DNA of 64,000 nucleotides from Microbulbifer sp. Q7 (GCF_001639145.1 NZ_LROY01000002.1:1086501-1150500), one strand, 5' to 3'. Counted from the stretch's first letter, positions 20,499 through 30,264 are shown. A program made the numbers and translations. Notes: generated from the sequence alone by a model not told the origin.

Positions 20499-22730
20499 TC
20501 ATACCTCGGGCAGGTTTGAGCGAATACCGCGGGCATCGGCCACTTCGCCCAGGGGGCGATTCGTATCCACAAACCGCAGCAGAGCGCCGGCGACCACATA
20601 CGCCTCAAGGCGGTGCTCGAACGTATCACTGTTACTGAAGCCCATACGTTCCAGGCAGGCGTGCACGTCACTAAATTCGGGCGCATTGCTCTTGCACGCG
20701 ACCAACCCCTTGCGCAGGATCGGCCACAGCTCCCAGATTTTGCGCCCCTCCTCCTTGACGGCCTTCAACGCCACCGCCAACTGTGCTTCCTCCCGAGTGA
20801 GATCGGTACCTAACGGATAGTAGGGTAACAGCTGCCGGCGGTGCCCCTGGGCGAATACCGCGTGAACGCGTTCGGGGGTGTTGTTGCAAAACGCCTCGGG
20901 GATTGTGTAATCGGACTCCACCTTGCCAGCCGACTTGGCTTTGTCCAGCAACTCCGCCTGGAAACGCGAGTCTGCAATACACAGCATCGCCACAATCACA
21001 TCCCGGTCCGTCTTGCCGCGCAGATCGGCAATCCCGTACTCGGTAACCACCATGTCCCGCAGGTGACGGGGGATGGTGCAATGGGGGTATTGCCACACGA
21101 TGTTACTGCGCACCCGTCCACCGGTATGCCGGGTGCTCGCCAGCGCAATGACGGAGCGGGCGCCCGGTAGCTCATGTGCCTGGGCAACAAAGTTGTACTG
21201 CCCTCCTACACCACTGACCACCTGTGCGTCTTCAAGGCCATCGGAAACGACGGCACCATTGAGGGTCACCATCATGGCCGAGTTAACAAATCTGGCGTGT
21301 TGCCGCTGAGCGATTTTTAGCGCGCGGCCTTTCTGCAGCTCGTTGATGTAGTCAATCGCCGTCATGTTGATGCCAGCCATTTCTGACTCGGGCATCTGCC
21401 GCAGGGCTTCGTACATGGCGCTGGAACCCAGATAAAAACCACCGTGCAGCCAGGTGCCGCCGGGCAGCTTCTGACCCTCCTGGCTGCCGAGCAGCTTTTG
21501 ACGGCCGGCACGACTGTGGAGATCGCACTCTTCCAGCTCCCCGTGCTTGTCGAGAAAGCGGTGGCCACGCCAGCTGTAACTGGGGTCGACGATACCGGCG
21601 CGCTGCAGGAAATCGGTATCCGCTTCCGTCAGGGGGCACTGGATACGCCCGGCGTCACGCAGTGCCAGTAACAATTCCTCGGTCACCAACGGCGCACGCG
21701 CGTTTTCATTCAACAGCTTCTGCAGGGTGGCATCCGCGAACACCTCGCGAGTCATCACCCCGGAGCGGCGCAGATGCAGAAAACCTTCCGGCACCATCTC
21801 ACTTGCGCCGTAAAGACCTTTTTCGAATCGATCCAGTTCGAGCGGGAGCCCACTTAATTCGCAATCCCGATCTTCGTGCAGTGACTGCAAGATATCCCGG
21901 TAATCTGCATTTTCCACCTGTCGCAAATTGAGTACGTGGCAGATCGCATCACCGAGCGCACCAATACCAATCTGCAGGGTGCCGCCATCCTTGATCACAC
22001 CAGCAATATGAAAAGCCAGGGCGTAATCCGTCAATCGCACCGGTGGGTTAGGCGCCGGGAAAATTTCCCGCTCGCAGGACTCGCCGCGCAGCAGAAAATC
22101 GAACAGGCTGTCGCGCACGCGCGCATCGCCACCCACAAAAGGCAAACGCGGATTGACCTCCCCCACCATGACAATATGGGAGTAATCCCGCTCTCTGGCC
22201 TGCGCCAGCAGTGGCAGGGTCAGATCTGGATTGGAACTTAGACTCAGGTCCCCGCTGTCGTCCCCGGCCGGGGACACCATTTGTGCAATCACATTGACCC
22301 CGCGATCCAGCAGGTCTCTGGGAACATGGGTGTAATTGGCACTGACGTAGCTTTGCTGAGCGGTCGGGTTCGACAGGAAGCTCCCGGGCTGCATGAAGAA
22401 TTCACACACCTCGACATTCTTCGGCAGCAAGCCCTTGCGCCGCGCCTGGTTGTAGGCAAGGTCTTGATAGTCGCTGTACAGACGGTCCAGCAGTGGCTGT
22501 ACAAATCGACGCTGTAGCTCGCTGCCGCCGGAAGGGCGCTCCAGCGTCAGCGCGGTGTAGATGGTGAGGGAAATTGCCTCATCCTGCTCGGCGCGCGCGT
22601 ACAGGGCATTAGCAAATTGATTGGCTTTGCCAATGCCCAGCGGCAGGCCGAGCACGATTCGCTTACCCACCCTGTCGAGAACAGCATCCACGCACTGCTC
22701 CGCTGCGGCGAATACTTCCGGTTGTGCCAT
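20499..22730 (-). CDS. Acetyl-CoA hydrolase/transferase family protein
   Basis: A 743-residue member of the acetyl-CoA hydrolase/CoA-transferase family I. The N-terminal domain has LGLPLGIGKANQFANAL, the middle has LQIGIGALGDAICHVL, and the C-terminal AcetylCoA_hyd_C domain carries GVGGQYNFVAQAHELPGARS and STRHTGGRVRSNIVW. It probably moves CoA between acetate or another short acid and a second acyl-CoA, or hydrolyses acetyl-CoA; the sequence does not decide. It is longer than the 500-residue succinyl-CoA:acetate transferases because of an insertion between the two domains (about residues 280-420). It lies downstream of fadE on the same strand (110-bp gap) and tail-to-tail with pta, which supports a role in acetyl-CoA/acetate balance. 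Confidence 0.85.
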   Translation of the reverse strand: MAQPEVFAAAEQCVDAVLDRVGKRIVLGLPLGIGKANQFANALYARAEQDEAISLTIYTALTLERPSGGSELQRRFVQPLLDRLYSDYQDLAYNQARRKGLLPKNVEVCEFFMQPGSFLSNPTAQQSYVSANYTHVPRDLLDRGVNVIAQMVSPAGDDSGDLSLSSNPDLTLPLLAQARERDYSHIVMVGEVNPRLPFVGGDARVRDSLFDFLLRGESCEREIFPAPNPPVRLTDYALAFHIAGVIKDGGTLQIGIGALGDAICHVLNLRQVENADYRDILQSLHEDRDCELSGLPLELDRFEKGLYGASEMVPEGFLHLRRSGVMTREVFADATLQKLLNENARAPLVTEELLLALRDAGRIQCPLTEADTDFLQRAGIVDPSYSWRGHRFLDKHGELEECDLHSRAGRQKLLGSQEGQKLPGGTWLHGGFYLGSSAMYEALRQMPESEMAGINMTAIDYINELQKGRALKIAQRQHARFVNSAMMVTLNGAVVSDGLEDAQVVSGVGGQYNFVAQAHELPGARSVIALASTRHTGGRVRSNIVWQYPHCTIPRHLRDMVVTEYGIADLRGKTDRDVIVAMLCIADSRFQAELLDKAKSAGKVESDYTIPEAFCNNTPERVHAVFAQGHRRQLLPYYPLGTDLTREEAQLAVALKAVKEEGRKIWELWPILRKGLVACKSNAPEFSDVHACLERMGFSNSDTFEHRLEAYVVAGALLRFVDTNRPLGEVADARGIRSNLPEV

Positions 22731-22840
22731 CGCGCCTACTCCACCTGCTTCAAAAAAACGCCGGGAACCTGTTTTCCCTGTTAACGCACCGCATTACTAC
22801 GCTGCGGGATACTGGCGGCTACTGGGGGTTTATTGGAAGG

Positions 22841-25093
22841 TTATTGAAGCGTTTCGCTAGACCCATGCTCGAGCGATGTGCTGGGCAACGACTCAAAGTG
22901 ATCGACCTGAATAGCTTTATTGACCAGGTCGTAGGTCGCACGAATCTGCTCTGCTTCCTCTTCTGAAATGAGCTTTTTCGACAACGCTTCGTCGATGGTG
23001 TCGTCGTTGAGTGCGCGCAAGCCACCCGTCTTCATTTTTTCCCGGATGGCTTCGGTTTTGTGTGTGCTCAGGAAAGCCTGCTCGACAATGTCGATACCAT
23101 CACCGCTGTTGCCCATGAACACTCCTTTGGTGAGCCGGTCCCGAGTCTCCGATGGTGCCATGATCAGATTGGCACAGGCGCGGGCCTGGCGGTCTGAGGC
23201 TGCACGAATGCTGTGCCCCCACGGCATGGTCAGGAAATGCATGATCTGCCCCACAAAGCGAATGGGGAAGTTATGGAACACCTCGATGAGGCTGACTTCG
23301 ATATTGTGGAATCCCGCGCGCATGGCAAATTCCAGCAGCGGGCGATCTTCTGCCGGGCTGCCGTCGTCATAGAAGCGCTTCAGGGTGGAACTCATCAGGA
23401 ACAGCTCGCTCAACACGTCGCCAAGCCGTGCGGATATCATCTCCTTACGCTTGAGTTCGCCACCAAGGGACATGAGAGAGATTTCCGTTACCAGCGTCAG
23501 CACCGCAGAATAGCGGTTCATCTGGCGATAGTATTTCGCCGCGTCGCCCACACCCCGCGGGCTGCTGGCGAACAAACCACCGGTCCAGCCATGCAGTACT
23601 GCGCGGCAGAAAGTTTTCACCTGGAATAAGAAGTGTTTCGGCAGGATCGCGTCCAGCTCTTTGAGCCCGGCCTTTTCATCCGGATTGGTGGCCGCTTCCA
23701 TCACCTGCAGGAGGTACGGGTGGCAGCGGATCGCTCCCTGGCCAAAGATCATCAGGCTGCGGGTCAGGATATTGGCGCCTTCCACGGTAATTGCCACCGG
23801 TACTGCGCGATACACGTTACCCAGATAATTCAGCGGCCCATCAATAATGGCCTTGCCCGCATGAATGTCCATGGCGTCATTGATGGCCTGCCGGAGCCCA
23901 TAGGTCGCATGGGCTTTCATGATGGCCGAGATTACTGCCGGCTTGCGTCCCTGGTCCAGCGCTCTGGTGGTGGTCTTGTGCGCCGAATCCAGCACATAGG
24001 CGATCGCGGCAATCTCGGCCAGGCGACGCTGCACGCCCTCGAACTTGCCGATGGGAATACCGAACTGCTCGCGAATGTGGGCATAGGCACCGGTGGTCTG
24101 TGCGGCCAGTTTGGCGCCGCCAGTCGACAGTGACGGCAACGAGATCCCGCGACCGGCAGCAAGTGCACTCATCAGCATGTGCCAGCCGTGACCGATATTT
24201 TCCTGACCACCAATAATCCAGTCCATCGGGATAAAGACGTCTTTACCCCAGTTGGGACCATTCATGAACGCCTGCATGGCGGGTATGTGGCGCTGCCCAA
24301 TTGTGACCCCGGGGGTATCGGTGGGTACCAGCGCAACGGTGATCCCCAGCTCTTCCTCTTCGCCGAGGATATGATCCGGGTCGTAGAGCTTGAACGCCAG
24401 CCCCAGTACGGTGGCCACCGGCCCCAGGGTGATATAGCGCTTGTGCCAGTTTACCCGCATGCCCAGTGTCTTTTCGCCCTTGTATTCCTGATAGCAGACC
24501 ACGCCGCTGTCCACCATTGCCGCGGCGTCCGACCCCGCCTCGGGGCTGGTGAGACCGAAACAGGGAATGTCACGCCCATCGGCCAGCCTGGGTAAATAAT
24601 GTTTCTTTTGCGCGTCGGTTCCGTGCGCCATTAACAACTCGCCCGGCCCGAGAGAATTTGGCACCATCACCGTGACACCGACGCTGGTGCTGCGAGTGGA
24701 AATCTTGGTAACGATCTGCGCATGCGCCGACGGAGAGAATCCAAGGCCACCAAACTCTTCGGGAATTATGATGCCGAAAAAGCCCTTTTTCTTGAGAAAC
24801 TCCCAGATCTCCGGCGAAATATCGTGATCCTCATAGGAAATCTTCCAGTCGTCCACCATCTGGCAGAGCTCTTCTACCGGCCCGTCAATAAACGCCTGTT
24901 CGGCCTCCGTCAGTTCCGGCGCGCCCATACTCAGTAACTGGTCCCAGTCCGGCTTGCCCGACAGTAACTGGGCATCCCACCACACTTCGCCCGCCTCCAT
25001 CGCTTCACGCTCGGTATCGGAAATTGGCGGCAAGACCTTTTTGATCCATTTCAACAGCGGCGCGGTAATCCACTTCTGGCGCAGGCTACTCAT
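22841..25093 (-). CDS. fadE: Acyl-CoA dehydrogenase FadE, lacking N-terminal anchor
   Basis: First enzyme of fatty-acid beta-oxidation, oxidising acyl-CoA to trans-2-enoyl-CoA with FAD. Family hallmarks are VPNSLGPGELLMAHGTD, FGLTSPEAGSDAAAM, GMRVNWHKRYITLGPVATVLGLAFKL and ITVEGANILTRSLMIFGQGAIRCHPY, plus the C-terminal DUF1974 region. The protein is 750 residues. E. coli FadE (814) carries about 60 extra N-terminal residues with membrane segments that are absent here. An in-frame TAA lies two codons before the ATG (GGA TAA GTA ATG) and overlaps the ribosome site, so the anchor is truly missing. The acetyl-CoA hydrolase/transferase gene follows. A GGACTC-N10-GAGTCC inverted repeat lies upstream. 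Confidence 0.94.
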   Translation of the reverse strand: MSSLRQKWITAPLLKWIKKVLPPISDTEREAMEAGEVWWDAQLLSGKPDWDQLLSMGAPELTEAEQAFIDGPVEELCQMVDDWKISYEDHDISPEIWEFLKKKGFFGIIIPEEFGGLGFSPSAHAQIVTKISTRSTSVGVTVMVPNSLGPGELLMAHGTDAQKKHYLPRLADGRDIPCFGLTSPEAGSDAAAMVDSGVVCYQEYKGEKTLGMRVNWHKRYITLGPVATVLGLAFKLYDPDHILGEEEELGITVALVPTDTPGVTIGQRHIPAMQAFMNGPNWGKDVFIPMDWIIGGQENIGHGWHMLMSALAAGRGISLPSLSTGGAKLAAQTTGAYAHIREQFGIPIGKFEGVQRRLAEIAAIAYVLDSAHKTTTRALDQGRKPAVISAIMKAHATYGLRQAINDAMDIHAGKAIIDGPLNYLGNVYRAVPVAITVEGANILTRSLMIFGQGAIRCHPYLLQVMEAATNPDEKAGLKELDAILPKHFLFQVKTFCRAVLHGWTGGLFASSPRGVGDAAKYYRQMNRYSAVLTLVTEISLMSLGGELKRKEMISARLGDVLSELFLMSSTLKRFYDDGSPAEDRPLLEFAMRAGFHNIEVSLIEVFHNFPIRFVGQIMHFLTMPWGHSIRAASDRQARACANLIMAPSETRDRLTKGVFMGNSGDGIDIVEQAFLSTHKTEAIREKMKTGGLRALNDDTIDEALSKKLISEEEAEQIRATYDLVNKAIQVDHFESLPSTSLEHGSSETLQ

Positions 25094-25136
25094 TACTTAT
25101 CCTTTTGTACTGAAAATTTGGCTGAAATTCGCGCCC

Positions 25137-25158
25137 GGACTCGCGCAAGTATGAGTCC
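25137..25158. promoter_or_regulatory. Inverted repeat upstream of fadE
   Basis: GGACTC (25137-25142) and GAGTCC (25153-25158) are perfect 6-bp arms 10 bp apart, 44-65 bp upstream of the fadE start. It does not resemble the FadR or PsrA consensus as I know them. It may be an operator for fadE; support is weak. Confidence 0.25.
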
Positions 25159-25219
25159 AGACCAGAAAAAATTGAGAGATATGCCAGCAACTATAGGCAA
25201 TAGAAAGAGGCAATTGTGT

Positions 25220-26062
25220 TTATGCGAATGCCAGAGTGCCAACGCCACAGAAAATTATCAATGCAGCAATGATCCTGCGCGAGGAAAATCGTTCATTCAG
25301 TAACACGACAGAAATGATCGAGGCAAAAAGAATGCTCACCTCGCGGGTGGCCGCAACCGCGGCCACCGGCATCATCGAGGTTGCCCAAAGGGCGATACCA
25401 AAACCCCCGGTGGCCAGCACTCCAGACAGCGAGCTGCGGATGAAATGCGCGCGCGCAAACGCCAGGCCCTTCAGTGGACGGGTCAACAGCACCGCCAGAA
25501 TCACCCCGCCTCCGGACAATATTTCAAGCCATGCCACATAACTGAGGGGGTTGGCCACATGGCGCACGCCGGCGGCGCCAACAATCGTGTAGCCGGTAAT
25601 GGCAATGCCGGTACCGAGTGAATAGAAAATACCGGGGCCACTGACACGCAGCTCTTTCATGATCAGGGAAAAGATCCCGCAGGTGACCAGGAGGATGCCG
25701 GTAATTTGCAGTGGCGCGAGGGATTCATCCAGGAACAACAGCGCGGCAGTTGCCACCATCAATGGTGTAACACCGCGGGCGATGGGATACGCGGTACCGT
25801 AGTCCAGAGCCCGGTAAGAGCGCGACAGCAGGAAAAAATAGAGATATTGGAAGAAGGCACCTCCGGCGAGAAACGCCAGGGCGCCCTTGCCCGGTAATGG
25901 CAGCTGGGTGGCGAGCGCCGCCCCGACCAGCAGGCCTACGCTGCGGATCATCGCCAGCTGCAGGAAACCTTCTTTACTGTGTTTGACCACCGCATTCCAT
26001 ACGGCGTGAGCAAGCGCAGACAGCAGGACCAGCGCAAAAAGAACAGATTCCGATATTACCAA
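25220..26062 (-). CDS. EamA/DMT-family membrane transporter
   Basis: A 280-residue inner-membrane protein with ten predicted hydrophobic helices in two tandem EamA repeats (about residues 5-135 and 145-280), the drug/metabolite transporter design. Visible helices include VLFALVLLSALAHAVWNAVV at the start and IIAALIIFCGVGTLAFA at the end. PIARGVTPLMVATAALLFLDE and the matching REVSILFASIISVVLLNE mark the ends of the two repeats. The substrate cannot be read from the sequence. Translation starts with TTG one base after the rraA stop, so it is probably coupled to rraA. Confidence 0.82.
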   Translation of the reverse strand: MVISESVLFALVLLSALAHAVWNAVVKHSKEGFLQLAMIRSVGLLVGAALATQLPLPGKGALAFLAGGAFFQYLYFFLLSRSYRALDYGTAYPIARGVTPLMVATAALLFLDESLAPLQITGILLVTCGIFSLIMKELRVSGPGIFYSLGTGIAITGYTIVGAAGVRHVANPLSYVAWLEILSGGGVILAVLLTRPLKGLAFARAHFIRSSLSGVLATGGFGIALWATSMMPVAAVAATREVSILFASIISVVLLNERFSSRRIIAALIIFCGVGTLAFA

Positions 26063-26063
26063 T

Positions 26064-26552
26064 TTACATAAGCGATTGGGGAGAAACTATCACACCGTTA
26101 TTATCGGCGTACAAATACTCTCCAGGTTTAAAGGTGACGCCGCCAAAAGTCACCGCAATATTGCGTTCCCCAAGTCCCTTTTTGTCGGTTTTCATGGGGT
26201 GGCTTCCCAGCGCCTGTATCCCTAACTCTAGTTCAGAAATCGCATCCACATCGCGAATGCACCCGTACATCAGGATGCCTTCCCAGCCGTTTGCGGTGGC
26301 CTTTTCCGCCAGCATATCCCCCAGACACGCCCTGCGCATGGAGCCTCCAGCATCGACCACCAGCACCTTTCCGCGCCCGGGTTCCGCCACAAGATCCCGT
26401 ACCAGCGAGTTATCTTCAAAGCACTTTATGGTGACTATTTCACCGCCAAACTGTTCACGTCCGCCGTAGTTCACAAACATTGGCTCAACCACGCTGACAA
26501 GATCGGGATGTTCATCACAGAGATCGGGGGTGGAAATGATGAGAGCGGTCAT
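26064..26552 (-). CDS. rraA: Ribonuclease E activity regulator RraA
   Basis: RraA trimer; in E. coli it binds RNase E and inhibits mRNA decay. The same fold includes HMG/CHA aldolases, and some RraA-like proteins keep that activity. The 162 residues match E. coli RraA (161). Conserved segments are [24 protein letters not shown] at the N-terminus, [27 protein letters not shown] in the centre, and [33 protein letters not shown] at the C-terminus. The close match favours true RraA. It is followed directly by the EamA transporter gene. Confidence 0.93.
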   Translation of the reverse strand: MTALIISTPDLCDEHPDLVSVVEPMFVNYGGREQFGGEIVTIKCFEDNSLVRDLVAEPGRGKVLVVDAGGSMRRACLGDMLAEKATANGWEGILMYGCIRDVDAISELELGIQALGSHPMKTDKKGLGERNIAVTFGGVTFKPGEYLYADNNGVIVSPQSLM

Positions 26553-26650
26553 AATGTTCCTGCGCCTTGTTTCAATCGATCAACAAAAGGAATGGTAAAT
26601 GTGCCTGATTCGACATGGTAACCAGCGCAGTTCCCAACATCAGCCCATCC

Positions 26651-26694
26651 ATAAAAATACCGGGTATCACCCCAATGGATAATACCCGGTAAAT
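26651..26694 (-). terminator. Terminator after the L,D-transpeptidase gene
   Basis: Perfect 10-bp arms TACCGGGTAT (26658-26667) and ATACCCGGTA (26682-26691) are followed, on the reverse strand, by TTTTTAT. It lies 70 bp beyond the L,D-transpeptidase stop and ends that transcript before rraA. Confidence 0.75.
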
Positions 26695-26762
26695 GGCTTG
26701 CCCCTATGCAAACTGCGGACAAGCGGGCTTGCCTAACTCAAGGCTGATTCGAATACACGGCC

Positions 26763-27446
26763 TCAATAGCTCACATGTACCGGCATCCCTACCCGAGCAT
26801 ACTGGTAGAACTTGCGCGCCATGTGCGGCGGCATACGCACGCAGCCGTGAGAAGCCGGATAACGCGGTACATGCCCGGATGCGTGCAAACCGATACCGCC
26901 ATTAAAACGAATATAGTGATTCATTTTCGCTCCGCGATAGTAAGTGCCGGCCGGGCGACGATGTTTGCGGGTATCCACATCCGCCTTCACCACACGACCA
27001 GTATTGCGGTCTACATAGCTACCGTAGATGCTCGAGCGGTGGTTGGGGCGTTTGGCCAACACCCGGAATTTCCCCGGGCTGGTACGAAAACCCTGCTTGC
27101 CTGAAGAAATCAAAGATACCCCGACAAGGCGCCCGCCCTTGTAGAAATACGCTTTTTGCTCGGACAGGTTAATTCGAATTGACGGCGCACCGGAAGAACT
27201 CATGGCAGCCTGGTCATCGAACCAGTTAGCACTATTGTGCGCGTCAGCGAGCGATGGCCACAGGCTTCCCACCAGGGCACCGACAAATAACATCACCGAA
27301 GCCATAAAGTACCGGAGCCCGGAGTGCGCGTGTACGGCCGCCGCGCTCCCCGCTCCGGATTCCTTATAGCCACAACTTCGTTGTACGGCTGAGGCGGAAA
27401 AATGGTGAGTGGGAATTTCTCGAGAGGATGACAGTGGATGTTGCAT
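26763..27446 (-). CDS. L,D-transpeptidase (YkuD domain), secreted
   Basis: Periplasmic YkuD-domain enzyme; the family forms 3-3 peptidoglycan crosslinks or attaches lipoprotein to peptidoglycan through a catalytic cysteine. The signature SHGCVRM is at residues 199-205 with His200 and Cys202, and the upstream partner GIGLHASGHVPRYPA is present. The mature domain starts near SIRINLSEQKAYFYKGGRLV. A hydrophobic segment (MASVMLFVGALVGSLWPSLADA) around residues 48-69 acts as a signal peptide. With the first ATG the signal lies unusually deep, so translation from that internal Met is possible and would give about 180 residues. No LysM or peptidoglycan-binding domain is fused. It is monocistronic. 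Confidence 0.88.
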   Translation of the reverse strand: MQHPLSSSREIPTHHFSASAVQRSCGYKESGAGSAAAVHAHSGLRYFMASVMLFVGALVGSLWPSLADAHNSANWFDDQAAMSSSGAPSIRINLSEQKAYFYKGGRLVGVSLISSGKQGFRTSPGKFRVLAKRPNHRSSIYGSYVDRNTGRVVKADVDTRKHRRPAGTYYRGAKMNHYIRFNGGIGLHASGHVPRYPASHGCVRMPPHMARKFYQYARVGMPVHVSY

Positions 27447-27541
27447 AGCGGTACCTCAATCAGTACTTCAATCGAAGATCCGTTTTTTCAAAACCGCATT
27501 GTCAGAAACCTATAGGGAAGCTTGTGAGAACACGGCTTATC

Positions 27542-27561
27542 TTTCCGGATTAATCCGGAAA
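27542..27561. promoter_or_regulatory. Perfect 20-bp palindrome upstream of the L,D-transpeptidase gene
   Basis: TTTCCGGATTAATCCGGAAA reads identically on both strands. It lies 96 bp upstream of the L,D-transpeptidase start, with another inverted repeat (CTTCCCG/CGGGAAG) just beyond it. A symmetric site of this length is typical of a homodimeric repressor or activator. I cannot name the regulator. A cruciform or RNA hairpin role is less likely, as there is no loop. Confidence 0.45.
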
Positions 27562-27780
27562 CTTCCCGAAACCGATCCAAACACGGGAAGCCTGTTCGAT
27601 TCTATTGACCGGGGGGCACATGCTTAGATTGATTTAGTTGAGGCATTCGCCCTTTTATGGAAATTGGCAATCGCCTTAGGGTATGTCGTTCGCGCTCACA
27701 AGGGGGTGGACGCCGGGCCGCCAGTACCGGGTTCGCAGTATTTCCCACGAAAATAGAACGTTATTTCTGCTACCAAACGA

Positions 27781-27810
27781 AAAAAAGCGACCAAAATGGT
27801 CGCTTTTTTC
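27781..27810. terminator. Rho-independent terminator after ppsA
   Basis: AAAAAAGCGACCA pairs with TGGTCGCTTTTTT around a short loop. It lies 56 bp past the ppsA stop and has T runs in both orientations. Confidence 0.92.
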
Positions 27811-27865
27811 TGAGTCAAGCCGTAGCCGGTGTAAATTTTCTGTGAGTTGCCCGTGTACGGCGCAA

Positions 27866-30229
27866 CTACACCTCCTTATTTGCCAGGTACAACCAGGTAT
27901 CCACCGCGGTATCCGGGTTCAGGGATACACTGTCGATGCCCTCGTCCATCAGCCACTGGGCAAAGTCCTTGTGATCGGATGGCCCCTGGCCACAGATGCC
28001 GACATATTTACCGGCTTTTTTACACGCCTGGATGGCCCGAGACAGCAGCATTTTTACCGCCGGGTCACGTTCATCAAACAGCTCCGCCACCAGACCCGAG
28101 TCTCGATCCAGACCGAGAGTGAGCTGGGTAAGGTCATTGGATCCGATTGAAAACCCGTCAAAGTACTGCAGGAAATCCTCCGCAAGCAGCGCGTTGGAAG
28201 GCAGCTCGCACATCATAATGATCTTGAGCCCGTTTTCTCCACGCTTCAGACCATTCTGCTCCAGCAGCTCAACCACCTGGCGAGCCTCATCGGGTGTGCG
28301 TACAAACGGCACCATAATTTCTACGTTGGTCAGCCCCATTTCATCGCGCACTTTTTTCAGGGCCTTACACTCCAGCGCGAAACACTGCCGGAAGTCCTTG
28401 GAGCGGTAACGCGCCGCACCGCGGAAACCAAGCATCGGGTTTTCTTCGCTCGGCTCGTACATCTGCCCGCCCAGCAGGTGTGCGTATTCATTCGACTTGA
28501 AATCCGACAGGCGCACGATGGCTCGGTTGGGCGCAAAGGCAGCAGCCAGTGTCGCAATCCCTTCCACCAGTTTCTCAACGATAAAATCTTCGGGCGAAGC
28601 GTAGCCACCGATGCGACTGCGGATAGTCCGCTGCAGATCCAGCGGCAGGCTGTCCAGCTCCAGCAGCGCCTTGGGGTGGATACCGATCATCCGGTTCAGA
28701 ATAAACTCCAGGCGCGCCAGACCAACGCCCTGATTCGGCAAGTTACTGAACGCGAAAGCGCGGTCCGGGTTGCCGACATTGAGCATGATCTTGAACGGCA
28801 GCTCCGGCATGTCCTGCACCTCGGTGAGAGAACGCTCGAAGTCCAGCTCGCCAGCCATTACGAACCCGGCATCCCCTTCCGCACAGGTGACGGTAACCGG
28901 GGTGCCAGTGGTAAGTTTGTCGGTGGCATCGCCGCAGCCAACCACTGCCGGAATGCCCAGCTCGCGGGCAATAATCGCCGCGTGACAGGTACGCCCACCG
29001 CGATTGGTCACAATCGCGCTGGCTTTTTTCAGCACCGGCTCCCAATCCGGGTCGGTCATATCGGTGACCAGGACCTCACCGTCCTGCATCTTCGCCATAT
29101 CTTCAACGCTGTCGAGCACCCGCACCTTGCCGGCGCCGATACGCTGGCCGATAGCACGGCCCTCGCACAGGACGTCGCTGCGCTCGTGCAGCTTGTAGCG
29201 CTCGATACTGGTACCAGTGTCGCGGGAGCGCACGGTTTCCGGACGCGCCTGGACGATGAACAACTTGCCGGTATCACCGTCTTTCGCCCATTCGATGTCC
29301 ATTGGACGCTGATAATGCGCCTCAATCTTGCGCGCCTGGTTGGCGAGCTCGGTGAGTTCCTCATCACTCAGCGCAAAGCGCTGACGATCTTCCTCCGCCA
29401 CCGGCACTGTTTTGACCGATCGGCCACATTCGCCACCCTGGTCGTAAATCATTTTGATCGCTTTGCTGCCGCGGTTACGACGCAAAATCGCCGGGCGCCC
29501 CGCTTCCAGCGCGGGCTTGTACAGGTAGAACTCGTCCGGGTTGACCGCGCCCTGAACGACGGTTTCACCGAGGCCATAGGCCGCGGTCACGAAAATAACG
29601 TCCCGGAAGCCGCTTTCGGTGTCCAGGGTGAACATTACCCCGGATGCGCCGGTTTCACTGCGTACCATGTGCTGGATACCCGCCGACAGGGCAACGCCAA
29701 CATCGGCGTAGCCGGTGTGCACCCGATAGGCAATGGCCCGGTCGTTGTAGAGCGATGCAAACACCTCTTTGACCGCCTGCAGAACGGTGTCGATGCCGCG
29801 AATATTCAGAAACGTCTCTTGCTGGCCCGCAAACGAGGCGTCGGGGAGATCTTCGGCGGTAGCGGAGGAGCGCACCGCCACCGCGGTTTCACCGCCACCG
29901 AGCGCTTCGTAGCCGGCACGAATCTCGGCTTCGAGCTGGCTCGGGAAGGGCGTGTCCAGCAACCACTGACGGATCTCCTCACCAGCCGCCGCCAGGGCGG
30001 TGACATCGTCCACATCCAGCGCTTTCAAACGATCGGCGATACGGGTATCGAGATCGGAACCGGCGAGAAATTCGCGGAATGCATCTGCAGTCGTGGCAAA
30101 GCCGCCGGGGACACTGACACCAGCGCCAGACAGGGAGGAAATCATTTCCCCCAGTGAAGCATTTTTTCCGCCGACCTTGTCGACGTCCGCCATGCCCAGC
30201 TTCGAAAATTCGAGAGTGTAAGTGGTCAA
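27866..30229 (-). CDS. ppsA: Phosphoenolpyruvate synthase
   Basis: Makes PEP from pyruvate and ATP (releasing AMP and Pi), the entry to gluconeogenesis from C3 compounds. The 787 residues match E. coli PpsA (792). Domains in order: the N-terminal ATP-grasp domain ([11 protein letters not shown] onward, with [22 protein letters not shown]), the swivelling phosphohistidine domain with the catalytic His416 in [23 protein letters not shown], and the C-terminal PEP-binding barrel with [19 protein letters not shown] and [10 protein letters not shown]. It is monocistronic, divergent from its regulator ppsR, and has a predicted promoter and a HexR-like site upstream. Confidence 0.97.
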   Translation of the reverse strand: MTTYTLEFSKLGMADVDKVGGKNASLGEMISSLSGAGVSVPGGFATTADAFREFLAGSDLDTRIADRLKALDVDDVTALAAAGEEIRQWLLDTPFPSQLEAEIRAGYEALGGGETAVAVRSSATAEDLPDASFAGQQETFLNIRGIDTVLQAVKEVFASLYNDRAIAYRVHTGYADVGVALSAGIQHMVRSETGASGVMFTLDTESGFRDVIFVTAAYGLGETVVQGAVNPDEFYLYKPALEAGRPAILRRNRGSKAIKMIYDQGGECGRSVKTVPVAEEDRQRFALSDEELTELANQARKIEAHYQRPMDIEWAKDGDTGKLFIVQARPETVRSRDTGTSIERYKLHERSDVLCEGRAIGQRIGAGKVRVLDSVEDMAKMQDGEVLVTDMTDPDWEPVLKKASAIVTNRGGRTCHAAIIARELGIPAVVGCGDATDKLTTGTPVTVTCAEGDAGFVMAGELDFERSLTEVQDMPELPFKIMLNVGNPDRAFAFSNLPNQGVGLARLEFILNRMIGIHPKALLELDSLPLDLQRTIRSRIGGYASPEDFIVEKLVEGIATLAAAFAPNRAIVRLSDFKSNEYAHLLGGQMYEPSEENPMLGFRGAARYRSKDFRQCFALECKALKKVRDEMGLTNVEIMVPFVRTPDEARQVVELLEQNGLKRGENGLKIIMMCELPSNALLAEDFLQYFDGFSIGSNDLTQLTLGLDRDSGLVAELFDERDPAVKMLLSRAIQACKKAGKYVGICGQGPSDHKDFAQWLMDEGIDSVSLNPDTAVDTWLYLANKEV

Positions 30230-30264
30230 TGGATTGCCCTCTGCAACTGCATTAGTGGCGGCCG

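Larger units (their letters stand above)
27447..27865. other. Intergenic region between the L,D-transpeptidase gene and ppsA
   Basis: A 419-bp stretch with no convincing gene. It holds the upstream region of the reverse-strand L,D-transpeptidase gene, including a perfect 20-bp palindrome at 27542-27561 and a flanking CTTCCCG-N15-CGGGAAG repeat, and the ppsA terminator at 27781-27810. Short open frames here have no recognisable domain or good ribosome site. Confidence 0.6.

Noticed and set aside
28478..30157. A 559-codon forward frame across ppsA
   Set aside because: Antisense shadow of PEP synthase; the composition has no recognisable fold.
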